Below, piece by piece: positions 1 through 10,427 of a stretch of 64,000 nucleotides of DNA. Numbering within the stretch: position 1 is the stretch's first letter; each line of letters opens with the position of its first letter. The position numbers and the translations under genes are program-made. Location: the NCBI GenBank assembly GCA_003194525.1, contig NBIV01000123.1:62001-126000 (forward strand). The letters run 5' to 3'. Under the pieces are notes generated by a model that worked only from the letters and a program-made list of their open reading frames with translations, made no database searches and was not told the DNA's origin. The DNA is from Gracilariopsis chorda (taxonomy: Eukaryota > Rhodophyta > Florideophyceae > Gracilariales > Gracilariaceae).

Positions 1-945
1 CCGGAGATGTGCAATTGAAGAATGGGCTCATTTTCTGCCCCCATTCATACAGCGCCAGAAGTTCAGAGCAGGGCCGCAGCTTTTTAGAGTAAAGCGATAG
101 GTGCGTGACGTACTTTCATATGTCTTTTGTAATCCTGTGATGATCAGATTTGCTTCATGTACTTGAATGTCCATTCGACAGCCTTCTGCACGCTACTCAT
201 GGCAGTATTATAGGCTGTTACTTGTGACTGGCCCTTACGCGAGGAAAAGTGGTCTGCAATCATGTTCTTATAGTATAAGCTGCATGTTCGTATAGGCAAT
301 ACTGCTGCCCGTCAACCAGGAGTACGTTTTGTACCTCTGCATCGATTCCACTGTCCCAATAGACCGTCATGTGGTGACGTCTCCTGACTTCAGGTTCATA
401 TAAGTGGAACAGTAAACCATCAGGTGTCGTGGCAGACCAGTAAAAGAGACAGTGAAACCTTTTGTGCCCAGAATAGCACGTTCGTCGTAGAGCAGCCGGT
501 TCCCCAGGTCGACAAATCTGGAACTTTTTGCCATGAATGAAGCCTACGCAGTTCTGCAAAGGTTCTCCCTTTTCTTCCACCGTTAATGCATATCGAACAG
601 TCATAATGCCCATCAAGGACGTCCCAACACTAAAAATTAAGTGCGGTATTGATGCGACTATGCTCTATATAACATACCAGAAAAATTTGGATAGCGCTGA
701 TGAACGCATGAAAAAAATGGGCTCTACGTCAAGCCAGCGAATGGATAATGCAAAAATGCATAGCATGAGGCGTTTTGCAGTAAACAGAGATATTCCGTGC
801 CGAGACCGTTCTGTTTTGCTACTGCTCTAGTGGCTGAGCTAGCATATGGTATCGATATGTGAGGCAAGGAATCAAAAGAGGAAAAAACATAGCTCTGTAT
901 ACAAAGAAGTGATGTTGAAGGTGGTACTGGAAATTGCGCTTGAAC
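1..945 (-). pseudogene. PIF/Harbinger (DDE_Tnp_4) transposase remnant, cut by window edge
   Basis: On the minus strand the longest open stretch (616 down to 260) reads as the catalytic core of a HARBI1-type transposase. It has a NCVGFIHGK block where family members have NCVGFIDGT, then GHKRFHCLFYWSATTPDGLLFHLYEP, and ends in a YCLYEHAAY segment equivalent to YclYGDsaY. The protein carries on in another frame towards position 1 (AYNTAMSSVQKAVEWTFK, then SSQDYKRHMKVR), which is the usual third-acid region. Upstream (about 620-945) are pieces such as LFTAKRLMLCIFALSIRW. The first and second catalytic Asp are replaced by His in the motifs above, and there are several frame changes and stops, so it is dead. 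The family is distinct from the Harbinger copies at 14.3 and 53.9 kb. It probably continues beyond the left edge. Confidence 0.8.
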
Positions 946-1300
946 GCGCGTTTAGCATTCAAACGTCTTGAGCGCGTTCTGTATGAAGACAAGATAAATG
1001 TAAAAGGACCTCGGCGTCTTGATCGTGAACTAACGCTAGTTTAAGCAGGTGCAGACGATGAGCGTTGCGTCGTTTTGCACGCCCAATTGCGTAGTCTTTC
1101 TGATGCATCAGAAGTTGTGTCGAGTAGTTCAGCGGATCTTCGGAGAGACAACTCGTACTCATATACAAGACATGTTTCTCTTCAGCGTAATTGTAGTTCT
1201 CTGCCGTATGACTTGGCCGGGGACGGAACACGTGTGGCCGTGTCAAGTCACGAAATTGGAACCATTTTTATTTGCGTAAGATCTCTACTGGCGTGTTTCA

Positions 1301-1333
1301 CACCGGACTTGTGGCCTAGTGGTCTTGGTCATC
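1301..1333 (+). repeat. 33-bp direct repeat, copy 1 (tRNA A-box-like core)
   Basis: This stretch recurs at 1502-1534 with about four or five mismatches. Its core TGGCCTAGTGG matches the A-box consensus of RNA polymerase III tRNA promoters. No good B box follows at the expected distance (the best candidate is CGGGTACCATC), so it may be a decayed tRNA-derived SINE or simply a duplicated segment. Confidence 0.45.
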
Positions 1334-1501
1334 GCAGGTTATGGGCCCAGACGCCGGGTACCATCTGTGACACGTGTGTGTGTTGCGCGCACACCTCGAT
1401 CTCACGATCTCATCCGCATTCTCTGACTTCTCCACACGCCTGCGGCTGGGGGGGTGTGTGGTGTATATTTGCGCTGCCATAGGAGTCACTGCCATGGTTA
1501 A

Positions 1502-1534
1502 TACCGGATTTGTGGCCTTGTGGTTTTGGTCATC
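1502..1534 (+). repeat. 33-bp direct repeat, copy 2
   Basis: Second, more diverged copy of the 1301-1333 repeat. The A-box-like core has decayed to TGGCCTTGTGG. The two copies are 201 bp apart and nothing coding lies between them. Confidence 0.45.
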
Positions 1535-1651
1535 ACACGGGCTTCGCACACGATCGTTGTGCTTGCCGTGGCTGCGCCGCGCTTAGCTGCGCGCGGCTAA
1601 GCTGCAATCGAACGGGCCGCAGCGCGCCGTTGGTGGCCGAAGGCCGCGCCA

Positions 1652-2114
1652 CTAGTGGTCGAAGGCCGCTTCCCTTGTTGTTGGTATAAGTGTTGTGTGT
1701 TTGAAGCGAAACTGGAAGAGCTGCTCGTCTTCACGGCAGCTTGTTTCTTTCCAAATTCTTTCAGCACATAAAGCGGAGACGACGTCGATTCTATCGCCAC
1801 CTTTTTCGTTGAGAACGGCCACCGCAAACCTTCTCAAGCGGAACAGGAAGCCAAACTGTTCGACTTTCAGGTTACCCTGCTGTAACGATACAATCAGGGT
1901 GCGATGTTGGAGCAGGGTTCGCAGATCGAGTGAGAACATCTTGTTGATCGGTTGAAACTGTGAGTTGTGAGCGGCGATTTTGGTTTTCACCTCTCGCGGC
2001 GTTGATTTTCCGGATGGAGGATGTGGGGGACGGCGAAGGATCAGTTAGAAGTCTTGCTGCAACCTCCTGCACTTCCTTCGATTCCAAACCCAGGTCGTGA
2101 ATTGAGCGCTTCAC
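1652..2114 (-). other. Unresolved overlapping minus-strand ORFs (possible exon or decayed gene)
   Basis: Two overlapping frames on the minus strand have protein-like composition. One (2114-1872) starts MKRSIHDLGLESKEVQEVAARLL and becomes Ser/Pro-rich. The other (1990-1652, 112 codons) contains MFSLDLRTLLQHRTLIVSLQQ and an FRLRRFAVAVLNEKGG stretch. Neither matches a family I recognise. The switch of sensible sequence from one frame to the other could mean a small intron or a frameshift in a decayed gene. I would not assign a function. Confidence 0.25.
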
Positions 2115-2158
2115 CTTCTTGCACTTCTTGCCACGCTTTAGAGAATTCTGCGCATGGG

Positions 2159-2241
2159 ACAGCCCTCACCCCGTTACCGAGGGCTGAACCCGCCTTGTAC
2201 GCATCCAGTAGCTCGTTTCACAGGGCTGTGTCATCGTCATC
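2159..2241 (+). repeat. Left arm of an 83-bp inverted repeat
   Basis: This arm matches the reverse complement of 2695-2777 at roughly 88-90% by eye. Shared blocks include CGAGGGCTGAACCCGCCTTG and GCTCGTTTCACAGGGCTG. The arms enclose about 450 bp. No target-site duplication is visible outside them. A foldback or MITE-like element, or an inverted duplication of a gene piece, would both fit. Confidence 0.75.
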
Positions 2242-2694
2242 AAATTACAATTGCGGCAGCTTCTTTCCAACAACCGCGACCATAGATGTCCAAGGCTTCC
2301 AAAAAGAGATAATCTTCTCGTGTCTAACCATGCTTGCATTTTCTTTTCCGGGATGTGAGACGACTAAGCTACACAAGGTGTCCGGCCGGACGCAAGATGG
2401 ACGCGCACAGCGATACTTGTGGTGAGGTCTCACACGGGGAAATGGTAGACGAGCGGATTTGACCTTGACCGGCGGTTGAATTTTGCAACCGGGGTTTGGT
2501 TGACGGGTGTGATGCTGCCGGGTGTTGGATGCACGGACGGTTCCGAAGGTGTCTACGACACCGTTGATGGAGTTCGACGTGGAGAGTGGGGAGCGGTGCA
2601 GATGAAACGGACAAATTCCAATTCGGCGACAGAGCCTGTCATACTGGTTCAGCACGCGGCGGATACGGTGCCCGTCGGTGTTGCAGATGTCTCC

Positions 2695-2777
2695 GATGCC
2701 AATGACACAGCCCTGTGAAACGAGCTTCTGGATGTCGTACAAGGCGGGTTCAGCCCTCGTAAACCGGGGTGAGAGCT
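2695..2777 (-). repeat. Right arm of the 83-bp inverted repeat
   Basis: Partner of 2159-2241. On the minus strand this arm lies inside a 197-codon open frame (2838-2245) that reads through both the arm and the spacer. That frame has no recognisable domain and is probably not a gene, although its length is unusual for chance. Confidence 0.75.
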
Positions 2778-2917
2778 GGGAACATGAAGGCGGAGAGGTA
2801 TTGTGAAGTGATGCTGCAGGCGGAGCCGGTATATGCACACGCGTTCACCATATCACAGCAGTAACCGGCCAGGCGCGCTTGGCCGGTTCTCTCTCTCCCT
2901 TTTGCGGGTACGTTAGT

Positions 2918-3418
2918 TTAATTCCTACTTAGGGGGGAACGCTTCATATGAAAGTAGCGCTCTCTCACGAGGTAAACCAGCATTCTTTCAGGCCATTTCT
3001 TGATGATCTTTTGAACACTAAGTCCTTGTCTGTCACGCACATTCGGCAAACATAACCTTCTCGAAGAGTTTTGTGGAGGACATCGCAGAACAGGCTCTAC
3101 ATCATTTAGCCCTCCTGGTCTACATTGACACACTAGTCGTCTTTTCAAGAAGTAAGAACCCAAAGGATGTAAACAAGGAGTGTGACCAACTGCCAGTTGC
3201 GCTAATGCTACCTCTGCTTCTCGCTGCGAAATGATCTTCTGCAGCATTTCTGGGATACTCTTCAAAATCAATTCACCTCTTCGCTTTCTTGAAAGCCGCC
3301 TCTTCACGTCCGCAGAATCGACAGGTACTTCAACTTGGTTCTATATCGGTAAATCCAGACCTTCCCTTGCTAATGCATCTACAATATCATTCCGGCAGAG
3401 GCCGCAATGACTTGGTAC
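2918..3418 (-). pseudogene. LINE ORF2 3' end: RNase H tail plus Cys/His C-terminal region, 5'-truncated
   Basis: Reading from 3418 downwards in one frame, the sequence begins VPSHCGLCRNDIVDALAREG, the C-terminal signature of the RNase HI domain of I/Jockey-type non-LTR retrotransposons (usual form vPgHvGi.GNe.ADalAk.a). After one in-frame stop the same frame continues from 3307 to 2918 with LAQLAVGHTPCLHPLGSYFL, then CQC and a PVLRCPP segment. This is the conserved GHtPLgsYL...C.C.H.l..CP tail that follows RNase H in these elements. Reverse transcriptase and endonuclease are absent, as expected for 5' truncation. At least two stops show it is dead. An alternative would be a domesticated RNase H fragment, which I consider unlikely. 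Confidence 0.7.
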
Positions 3419-4280
3419 CTACAAAATACTAGGCCGGTTACTGGTAAACGTGTGTGCATATAGAGATGCGGCAGAGGGCTTTGACGGAAGCGGTGGGTGA
3501 GTGACAGTAGTGTGCAATGCAGAGGGGTTTGCGGCGTGTGGGAACGTAGGGAGGGGGGATGGGCAACCTGGGGGGTGCGCGGTTTGAAGCGACCGGTAGT
3601 GAGGATAGAAGGCAGACGGAGAGAACGACTGAGATGGACTGGGATTGGAAAAGTTGGTTGGGAGCTGTGTCGTTGCAGTTGTTTTTGCTCTTGCTCTTCT
3701 TGGTTGGGGTCGGAAGAAGCCTTATTTCGACGGGCAGAAAGCTAAGTCCTCGATGCAGACCCAGTTACGGATTCATTTTCCATCTTCCTGATTCTCATCA
3801 GAAGGAAGGATTAATGCATTGGCGGTTCCCGCGTGATCCCTCGGCGTAGTACTAATCCAGCAAGAAGCTTGGCACCGCAGCTCTAGAGATGAGCTACGAC
3901 TGCGTCAACTTCATCCCCTCTTCGCCTGGATGAGTTGAACCACATCCCGTTAATCTCGTTGGCGCTCGCCGGGACCAAGTCCTCACCATTACTCTCACCC
4001 CATGCCTGCCCCCTTTCGCCCACACACAGCACCACCTATACCACCCCCCTTCCCCATCGTCCTCCCTCCGGTCCATGTCCCAAAATGATTTGTTGAGCAA
4101 GGTCGTGACGAAGCGGAAAGTAGGACAATATACCGCGCCGCGGGAGGACTGCTTAATGTGCTTTCTCGTAGGTTTATTGCATGTCCTGTCTAATGTCACC
4201 GTCTAATCTATAATGCCCGTCAGCGCTATTCTCAACGACGAAAACCCATATCTCATCCTGCATCGCAAGCTTTGCTGGCA
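3419..4280. other. Gene-poor spacer
   Basis: No convincing gene, RNA or repeat seen. Short ORFs on both strands have no recognisable motifs. A GC-rich, G-biased stretch on plus (about 3490-3620) is followed by a C-rich stretch (3960-4070). Confidence 0.5.
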
Positions 4281-6449
4281 TTACGTTCGTGACTGCGACT
4301 GCTTGCGAAGTTCAGCAAGGCGGTGCGTAACAACCGCCAGCGAATCGCGAATCTTCTCCCTCTCCATAGAGAGTTGAGACATTTGCACGTCTATTTGGCT
4401 TGCTCGGTCAATATGATTCTGCCTGCGTTCTTCTAATCTTGCGATTTCGAGTCGGACATTCAAGGAATCGTCTGGGGCACATCTCGAAACGGTTGTTGGA
4501 AGAACCTGTGTTACTTTTGCATCGCAAACCTTTGAATTAGGAGACTCTACTTCATCAGACACTTCAGGCATCTCTTTTCTTGCGTGTTGCTCATTGTCAA
4601 GGACTTTTGCGTTGATGTTTTCCACGGTAGATGTGTCACCCTTTTCAGTCCTGCCAGAGACACTCTCGTCTCTTGTCGACGCTTTCACTGCAACAGCGGC
4701 AGAAGCTTTGCATGCAATGGATTTTGCATCGGTTGGTAATGCCTCTGCAATAGGTGCATTTGTTTTCATGAACGCGGCTTCCCGTTGTATCGCAGAAAAA
4801 GTTACGTCATTCTGCTCTGAGTGAGGGGTTATTCTTCGTGTACCGTACTTTGCTCTCAGTTCTGAACGTTTAGGATGAATGTTACCATCATCCGAAATTC
4901 TAGCGCCTTTTGCGCGTTGATCTGCACGACATTCTAGCTCTGGGTCCGTGCGAGTATATCGTACGGAGAGAGGCAGCCACTCTTCCGAATCAGAGGAGTT
5001 AAATTCACCAGTAGGTTGAGATATCTTTCGTGAGGATAACGAAGCTCTTTGCGATGATTTGCATCGTTCTTGTTCTCTTCCAGCAGCTGAAGCATGATTA
5101 TCGTCGGAATGATGCCTGCGTTTTCTCTTCGCTGAATTCATTGTTTGGCCCAGTTGGGTGACAAATTTCTCGACTTGTTTCCTTCCCTGGGAATGCGGTA
5201 AACGGTCTGAACTGCGGCTTTTTTTTGGGATACTGTGAGCTAAAGTCATTGAGACGAACTGTACCTCGCTTTCCGAGGAATCTTGTTGTTCTCGACTTTT
5301 GTCTAGTTTAGGACATTTCTGTGGCGTATCTGAGTTTCGTGGGGTGTCCAGCACAGTGGGATCGGTCTTGAACGAACGTGCTGTGTGCTTGAAGCCTTTG
5401 TTCTGTAGATTTCGTGAAGGCTGGTGGCCCTGAGTAAGTCCTTTGTGAGTTGACGGAATGCGTACTGAATCATCGTCAATGAATAGAAATTCCTCCGACG
5501 AGGGATCACTGGAGATGTATTCGCACGGTTCTTTGTATGCAGATCGGATGCGGATATGCAACGGTATGGATGGCATTTGTGGCGGGGATGGGTTCTGTAC
5601 GTAAGATGTCGGAGCATGAGACCCGCGATCCGCTGAGTTTGCACTGTTGTTGTCGCTGCTTTCTTCTCGGATTATTCTCTTTCTAATGCGAGGCTTTCGC
5701 ACATTCTGTTTCCTCTTTTTTGGCGTGTTGTTATACTCCGTTCCGTCGTGCCGTGCTGCGCGTGCTCGATTCATCGTAGGGGGTTGGGATGCAGAGTGCA
5801 TGTCCGGCATAAGACTAAAAATCCGTTGTATCTCTTCTGTAGACTTGCCGCGTATGGTGTTAGATATGGCGCGAACGGCCTGATCAAGCAATGGGCTGAT
5901 TTGCAAAACAGAAGCGCCTTCTGCAAGACTGCATAACATTTCCGCATCGACGTCAAGAAAATCATTATCCCAAGCTCTGATCTTGTATTCGGGAAGCCTC
6001 TCTTTGAAGAGTGATGTGTGGAAGTAGCAGTACTTCAGTATGGTTTGAAAGGTATCTGATTTTACAATCGGGATGTTCAGACAGATTGGTTCAGAAATGG
6101 AGGGATGGCGATGGCGTCGAGAGTTGTAAACCATACTGGACAAGAGTGAAGATGGAGCTATCGCCGTGTCTCTAACTGCATATATGACGTTGTCAATGGT
6201 GTGAAAGTGTACGTGGGTTGTACTCGGTTGGGTAGCATCAAAGTCGGTCTCGAAAGAGAGCTTTACGACTGGTGTACTCTTAAAGCCTACGCGCTCGCTT
6301 GACATTCCGAAGATAGAGGGCTGGGGCGCCAGGGTCTGTTCCGGGCCGGCCGAGCCTTGGCTTGCAATGCAGCGATTTGGGCTCGTGGATGTACAACGGT
6401 TCCGACGAGTCTCGACACGAGACCAAGTGGGGGCTAACAGGCTACCCAC
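4281..6449 (-). CDS. SKP1-domain protein with long disordered basic/Ser-rich tail and C-terminal coiled coil
   Basis: 722 codons without visible introns. Residues about 80-213 read as a SKP1 domain: a BTB/POZ-like N-terminal part (VHFHTIDNVIYAVRDTAI), LNIPIVKSDTFQTILKYC, the hallmark AWDNDFLDVDAEMLCSLAEGA and the C-terminal IRGKSTEEIQRIF. SKP1 bridges F-box proteins to CUL1 in SCF ubiquitin ligases. Ordinary SKP1 proteins are about 160 residues and end just after this point. Here the last helix (NDFTPEEE-type) is missing and about 500 residues follow: a basic cluster near residue 245 (KKRKQNVRKPRIRKR, possible nuclear signal), long Ser/Asp/Lys-rich low-complexity sequence, and a coiled coil at about 663-716 (LEIARLEERRQNHIDRA and onwards). 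The upstream ATG may not be used: an internal ATG at 6305 (MSSERVG, residue 49) removes a leader with no homology. The SKP1 assignment is firm; the cellular role is inferred. Confidence 0.85.
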   Translation of the reverse strand: MGSLLAPTWSRVETRRNRCTSTSPNRCIASQGSAGPEQTLAPQPSIFGMSSERVGFKSTPVVKLSFETDFDATQPSTTHVHFHTIDNVIYAVRDTAIAPSSLLSSMVYNSRRHRHPSISEPICLNIPIVKSDTFQTILKYCYFHTSLFKERLPEYKIRAWDNDFLDVDAEMLCSLAEGASVLQISPLLDQAVRAISNTIRGKSTEEIQRIFSLMPDMHSASQPPTMNRARAARHDGTEYNNTPKKRKQNVRKPRIRKRIIREESSDNNSANSADRGSHAPTSYVQNPSPPQMPSIPLHIRIRSAYKEPCEYISSDPSSEEFLFIDDDSVRIPSTHKGLTQGHQPSRNLQNKGFKHTARSFKTDPTVLDTPRNSDTPQKCPKLDKSREQQDSSESEVQFVSMTLAHSIPKKSRSSDRLPHSQGRKQVEKFVTQLGQTMNSAKRKRRHHSDDNHASAAGREQERCKSSQRASLSSRKISQPTGEFNSSDSEEWLPLSVRYTRTDPELECRADQRAKGARISDDGNIHPKRSELRAKYGTRRITPHSEQNDVTFSAIQREAAFMKTNAPIAEALPTDAKSIACKASAAVAVKASTRDESVSGRTEKGDTSTVENINAKVLDNEQHARKEMPEVSDEVESPNSKVCDAKVTQVLPTTVSRCAPDDSLNVRLEIARLEERRQNHIDRASQIDVQMSQLSMEREKIRDSLAVVTHRLAELRKQSQSRT

Positions 6450-7334
6450 GGCAAGTAGAACAGGCCACGGGCCTTGGAAAACGCTCTACCGCCCGAAGGT
6501 AATTTTATGCATCGTGATGGTGTTCATTCGTACAAGGGTGACGTGAAATAACGGGTTTTCCAGGCACGCAGAAGAGTATTTATTTGGCAGCGGAAAGACC
6601 AGCGGGCGCTGATCGCTGAAGCCTCAGACGAGCTGCTGCGATTTCTGCTCCCGTAGGAGCAGTCGCCTTGCTTCTCCCAGCGATCGGCACCCGCTCGCCC
6701 CCACAGCTCATCTGCGCTGTTTCTTCGGCTTTTGTTTTTCCACCCTTCCCAAGTCTCTGACACCCTGGCTATCCGCCCTTCTAGCTCTAGGGGCACTTCG
6801 TCCTACTAGAACGTTGCTGTTTGTAGCTCAGTTTTACTGACTACAAGGACTGATTATATCTACCCTTCACACCTGACCAAGAATACATATCGAGCATGAG
6901 CTGTCTTGAAGCCACAAATAAACGGAGATATTCTTTACAGTAACATCGTAGTCGTAACGACGGTGTACAAGGGTAGTTTACAGAAACGCACTGCTCACGC
7001 CTCACGTCCTTGGCTGGACGTGCGTTGACAATGACTGTGCTCCGGCGGTTTGCCATAACTGATAATTTCGGATACCTGTACTGCTTGATGGAACCGCACA
7101 CATCAGAGAAGCAGAGTCGGCCTTCAGCTTTATCAACCAGCTCATCTTGATTTGAGCAACGCAGTTGTTCTTCTTGCGGCAGCCCCGACGAATAAAAGCG
7201 CGCGCCGAAGAGATCGAGCCGCATGACAGTGCCGCATAGTAGCCTTCCTGCACGACCGACAACGACATGCGTCGAATCTTCATCTTGGCGTTCGAGCCAG
7301 AAAGCTCCGCTCCCAGCCATTCTGCGAATCCAGC
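6450..7334. other. Intergenic region between the SKP1-like and MYND genes
   Basis: A minus-strand ORF of 166 codons (7341-6841) overlaps the end of the MYND gene by a few bases and has no recognisable motif. It is most easily read as that gene's 3' untranslated region. Nothing else stands out. Confidence 0.4.
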
Positions 7335-8810
7335 TTACCAAACCGGCGTCGGCGGCGGCAGAATCGTCGACGTGTCGATGCGCAGAACAAACCTTTCATC
7401 AAAATCCATGTCTTCACCCTCACCCTGTTCATTGCTCCCATTCTCCGCCTCAGCCTCTTCGCCCTTCCTCACAAACTTGGCGCTCAGAAACACTCTCCCA
7501 GCGCTCTTTCCGCCTTCGCGCACCACTCTTGTTAGAGTAGCATATGCAGCACGTCCCGGACCGCCTTTCTTGAGCAGCAAGAAATCAGAGTTGCGAATGC
7601 TCAGTCTTACACATCCCACACGATCACCGACAACCAATGGTTCCTTCACTTTGAGTACGAATGGTTTGCCAATCGCCTTCGGACTAATGCGCTTACTTGA
7701 CGACACTCCTGTGATCGGGTTGGTGTGAAGGCATCCAACGAAGCCAGGAACCATCTCGTTGGTTATCATATCACTGCTAACGTCCACTCTGTGAGCCGCA
7801 CAGGCCGATTTTCCACATAAGTCGCGATGACCCGCACGCCACCCAGCCTTCTGACACTCGCGAGAGCAGTAAAACACGGTGCGACAGGCGGCGCAGAACT
7901 TGTTGACGCCCTTCTCTCCGCAAGCGTCACACGCCATTCTGGCCAGCGCTTGTTCGCGCTCTACTTCGTTGATAATGGTAAGCAACGCCGGCCACCTGGC
8001 CGCCATCTTGCGGGGCGTGAGCCCCGTGCGATCTTTCTGCATGAGGTCAGCACCGTTGCGAAGCAGCGTTCTGAAACTGTCCACATTGGCGCCCATGATC
8101 GTGGGCACCAGAATCGACTCCCCAAATCGGGTCCTGGCATTCACGTTAGCACCGTAGGATATGAGCACTTCTGCCATGCGAATGGTGGTGGAATTGGACA
8201 TGAAACCAGCGGCGACGCTAAGCGGCGTGTAGCCGGCGATATCACGCGAGTCCACACGCGCTCCAGCACGGCACAAGGCTTCAACAACGTCGACAAACTC
8301 CTGTGAACCCTCCTCCGTAATGTTGGCCCGCGAGCGCGCACTGAAGCAGGCGTAGTGCAACGGCGAAAGTCGCATCAACGATAAACGCCGTTCTAACACT
8401 CGGGTAAGCGCGCCGTGATCGCCCTCTGCTTCCTTCTGACGCGCCTTTTCAATGAGTTCATTGACTTCTTCGAGATCCGGTTCCCAAGCTGAGCGGTTCA
8501 TTTCCCAGGCCTCCTCCTCGGCAAGCACAGCCGTCTGCGCGTCGAGCCCTGTGGCCCACGACTCGCGCAGCGGGTGAAACGTTGGGTTGGGAAGTTGAGA
8601 CTGGTCTCCATCACCGTACGGATCGTTCTGAGCCGCTGCGACTGCTGTGTATACGGCTCTGAGGGAAGAGGTGGAAAGGGGTCTGTCGAGTCCTAGATAG
8701 GAATCTTCCAGGGTTCGACGAGAATGCTCTTCATGAATGGCGTTCATGGAAGCGATGTAGTTGCTGTTATTTCGGCGTCCGCCGCGTCCTCTTCCTCTGT
8801 TGGGCGGCAT
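7335..8810 (-). CDS. Ankyrin-repeat MYND-type zinc finger protein
   Basis: 491 codons in one open frame. The N-terminus is Gly/Arg-rich (MPPNRGRGRGGRR), followed by an acidic helical segment at about residues 95-135. Ankyrin repeats run from about 147 to 275, with recognisable SPLHYACFSA, AGYTPLSVAAGF and GANVNARTRFGES units and a final TGLTPRKMAA. A MYND zinc finger follows with all eight ligands present: C294, C297, C306, C309, C315, C319, H328, C332 (CDACGEKGVNKFCAACRTVF onwards). The remaining 150 residues are probably a further folded domain that I do not recognise, ending in an acidic EEAEAENGSNEQGEGED stretch. MYND fingers usually bind short proline-rich peptides and ankyrin repeats bind proteins, so this is probably an adaptor or regulator. 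There is no SET domain, so no methyltransferase role is supported. The start is the first ATG with good sequence. Confidence 0.88.
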   Translation of the reverse strand: MPPNRGRGRGGRRNNSNYIASMNAIHEEHSRRTLEDSYLGLDRPLSTSSLRAVYTAVAAAQNDPYGDGDQSQLPNPTFHPLRESWATGLDAQTAVLAEEEAWEMNRSAWEPDLEEVNELIEKARQKEAEGDHGALTRVLERRLSLMRLSPLHYACFSARSRANITEEGSQEFVDVVEALCRAGARVDSRDIAGYTPLSVAAGFMSNSTTIRMAEVLISYGANVNARTRFGESILVPTIMGANVDSFRTLLRNGADLMQKDRTGLTPRKMAARWPALLTIINEVEREQALARMACDACGEKGVNKFCAACRTVFYCSRECQKAGWRAGHRDLCGKSACAAHRVDVSSDMITNEMVPGFVGCLHTNPITGVSSSKRISPKAIGKPFVLKVKEPLVVGDRVGCVRLSIRNSDFLLLKKGGPGRAAYATLTRVVREGGKSAGRVFLSAKFVRKGEEAEAENGSNEQGEGEDMDFDERFVLRIDTSTILPPPTPVW

Positions 8811-10427
8811 TCTGAGTGAGATACGAGTTGGTGGAAACTTGCTGACGGTGCTGCGTGGTGGGGCTGCCTCCGCAGCTTGAGCCGCTACTGGCTCTGTGCG
8901 GAGCGAGAGCGATTAAGACAATCGCCAACATGCCAAGGGTCGCGTGCAGCACATTTGTCTCTCCCTGTGATTGGCCACCATAGGCGATCCAGATCTGATG
9001 GCTGGCTGCGTGTCCATCCGCCACTTCCGGTTTACAGTACACTTCTGCTACATTTGATTTTGCAAGCCCAACAAGGATTCCAGGATGTGATTCTTGCTTG
9101 TGTCTTGGAGCAGGCAGTCAGAACCTCATATAGATAGTTACAGGGAGGGGATTGCATAAAACCAGAGTCCCTCACGATTTGTCGCCGGAGAACAACACTT
9201 CTCAAGAACAGCAATTCGAATACGCATTCCCGTGACAGAAAACATTCAGAGATATCATGTTGTCGAGGAAGATGTATTCTGACCCACACCCAGTTCGCAA
9301 TCCCTGGTGGTTCAACCTTTTTTTGGCCACTGCCTTGTTCTGTTTAGAACGTCAAACATCATCTCTGAAATCTTGTCGACAAACCCAAGGTTTATAGAAC
9401 GGAACTTTGCATCCCGCAATTTTAACAATATAGACGAGTTCCACTCAAGTAGTTTTGAGTAATATCAGTTGGTCACCACGTCGTCCACTGAGAGAGTTCA
9501 AAACTGAGAAGGGCCGCTTTTCCGTTTCAGAACAATGTTGGACTCAGTTTCGTCTGGCTTCAAGACATCACGACAACAATAATCAGCCAGCTCATTGTTG
9601 AACATTGGATTCTTCAATTTCACCCCCAAACGAACTGAACGTAGAATTCAAACCTGAAAATGACACGACACACATTAGAGGCCCCTTACCTTTCTACCAT
9701 AAATGCATTCGTTCACTCCTCGTGGTTTCCCGAGCGTTCTGAATCTTGGAATTGGAAAGGATCTGAGTAGATGAATGGTAGTTTCCAGCATACGACATGA
9801 TGAGCTGTTTCAGGCTCATCTATCTCACGGATCCAGGAAGAGTTGTACATCCTGACGGTTGAATAAATGAATATGCACTACATAGTATTAGGCGCATGAG
9901 CCCAAAAGTCCAAAATCTTCTGTTGTTTGCTTCAGAACATCCAACAAGCATGTTTCAAAACCGAACGCGCAACTTCAGAATTGTTGGCCGAGTGCTCACA
10001 AGGCATGAGAAATATAAACATCTGCAACTGTCAACTCTTCGCGTTTCGACAGAAATGCGAAGAGTTTCTATTTTTATCTATGTATTTAATTAACATTAAA
10101 AAGTTTTTATACCAGCTCTCGATTAAAGTGCACCTTTCGTTTTAAACAGAAATGCTTCGTTGCTCTAGAAGTGCACAAAATACCGAGATTTCAAGAACCG
10201 CAGCACCCCAGATAAGCTCCGGAATATGTAAAAACGTATGTCGTTCTCTCAGGTTTTACTAGTGCCGTTCCGAAAAAATCTTGAAGAAGCACCTTCTGTT
10301 GAAATAAATAATTAAGAAGAAGATGCGAAAGCAATTCACCTCTAATATCGCCAATAAACCTACATTTGGTCACGTTCAATAGCCAAAGCACAAAGAAGAA
10401 TATTCGTTCGCGGACCCAGATGAACAC
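8811..10427. other. Long intergenic stretch, no gene seen
   Basis: Only short ORFs without motifs on either strand. The stretch around 10.0-10.2 kb is AT-rich. It contains the upstream region of the MYND gene and the downstream region of the C2H2 gene. Confidence 0.5.

Noticed and set aside
6841-7341. 166-codon minus-strand ORF after the MYND gene
   Set aside because: No recognisable domain, overlaps the end of the MYND gene in another frame, and low similarity to anything I know. Taken as 3' untranslated sequence.
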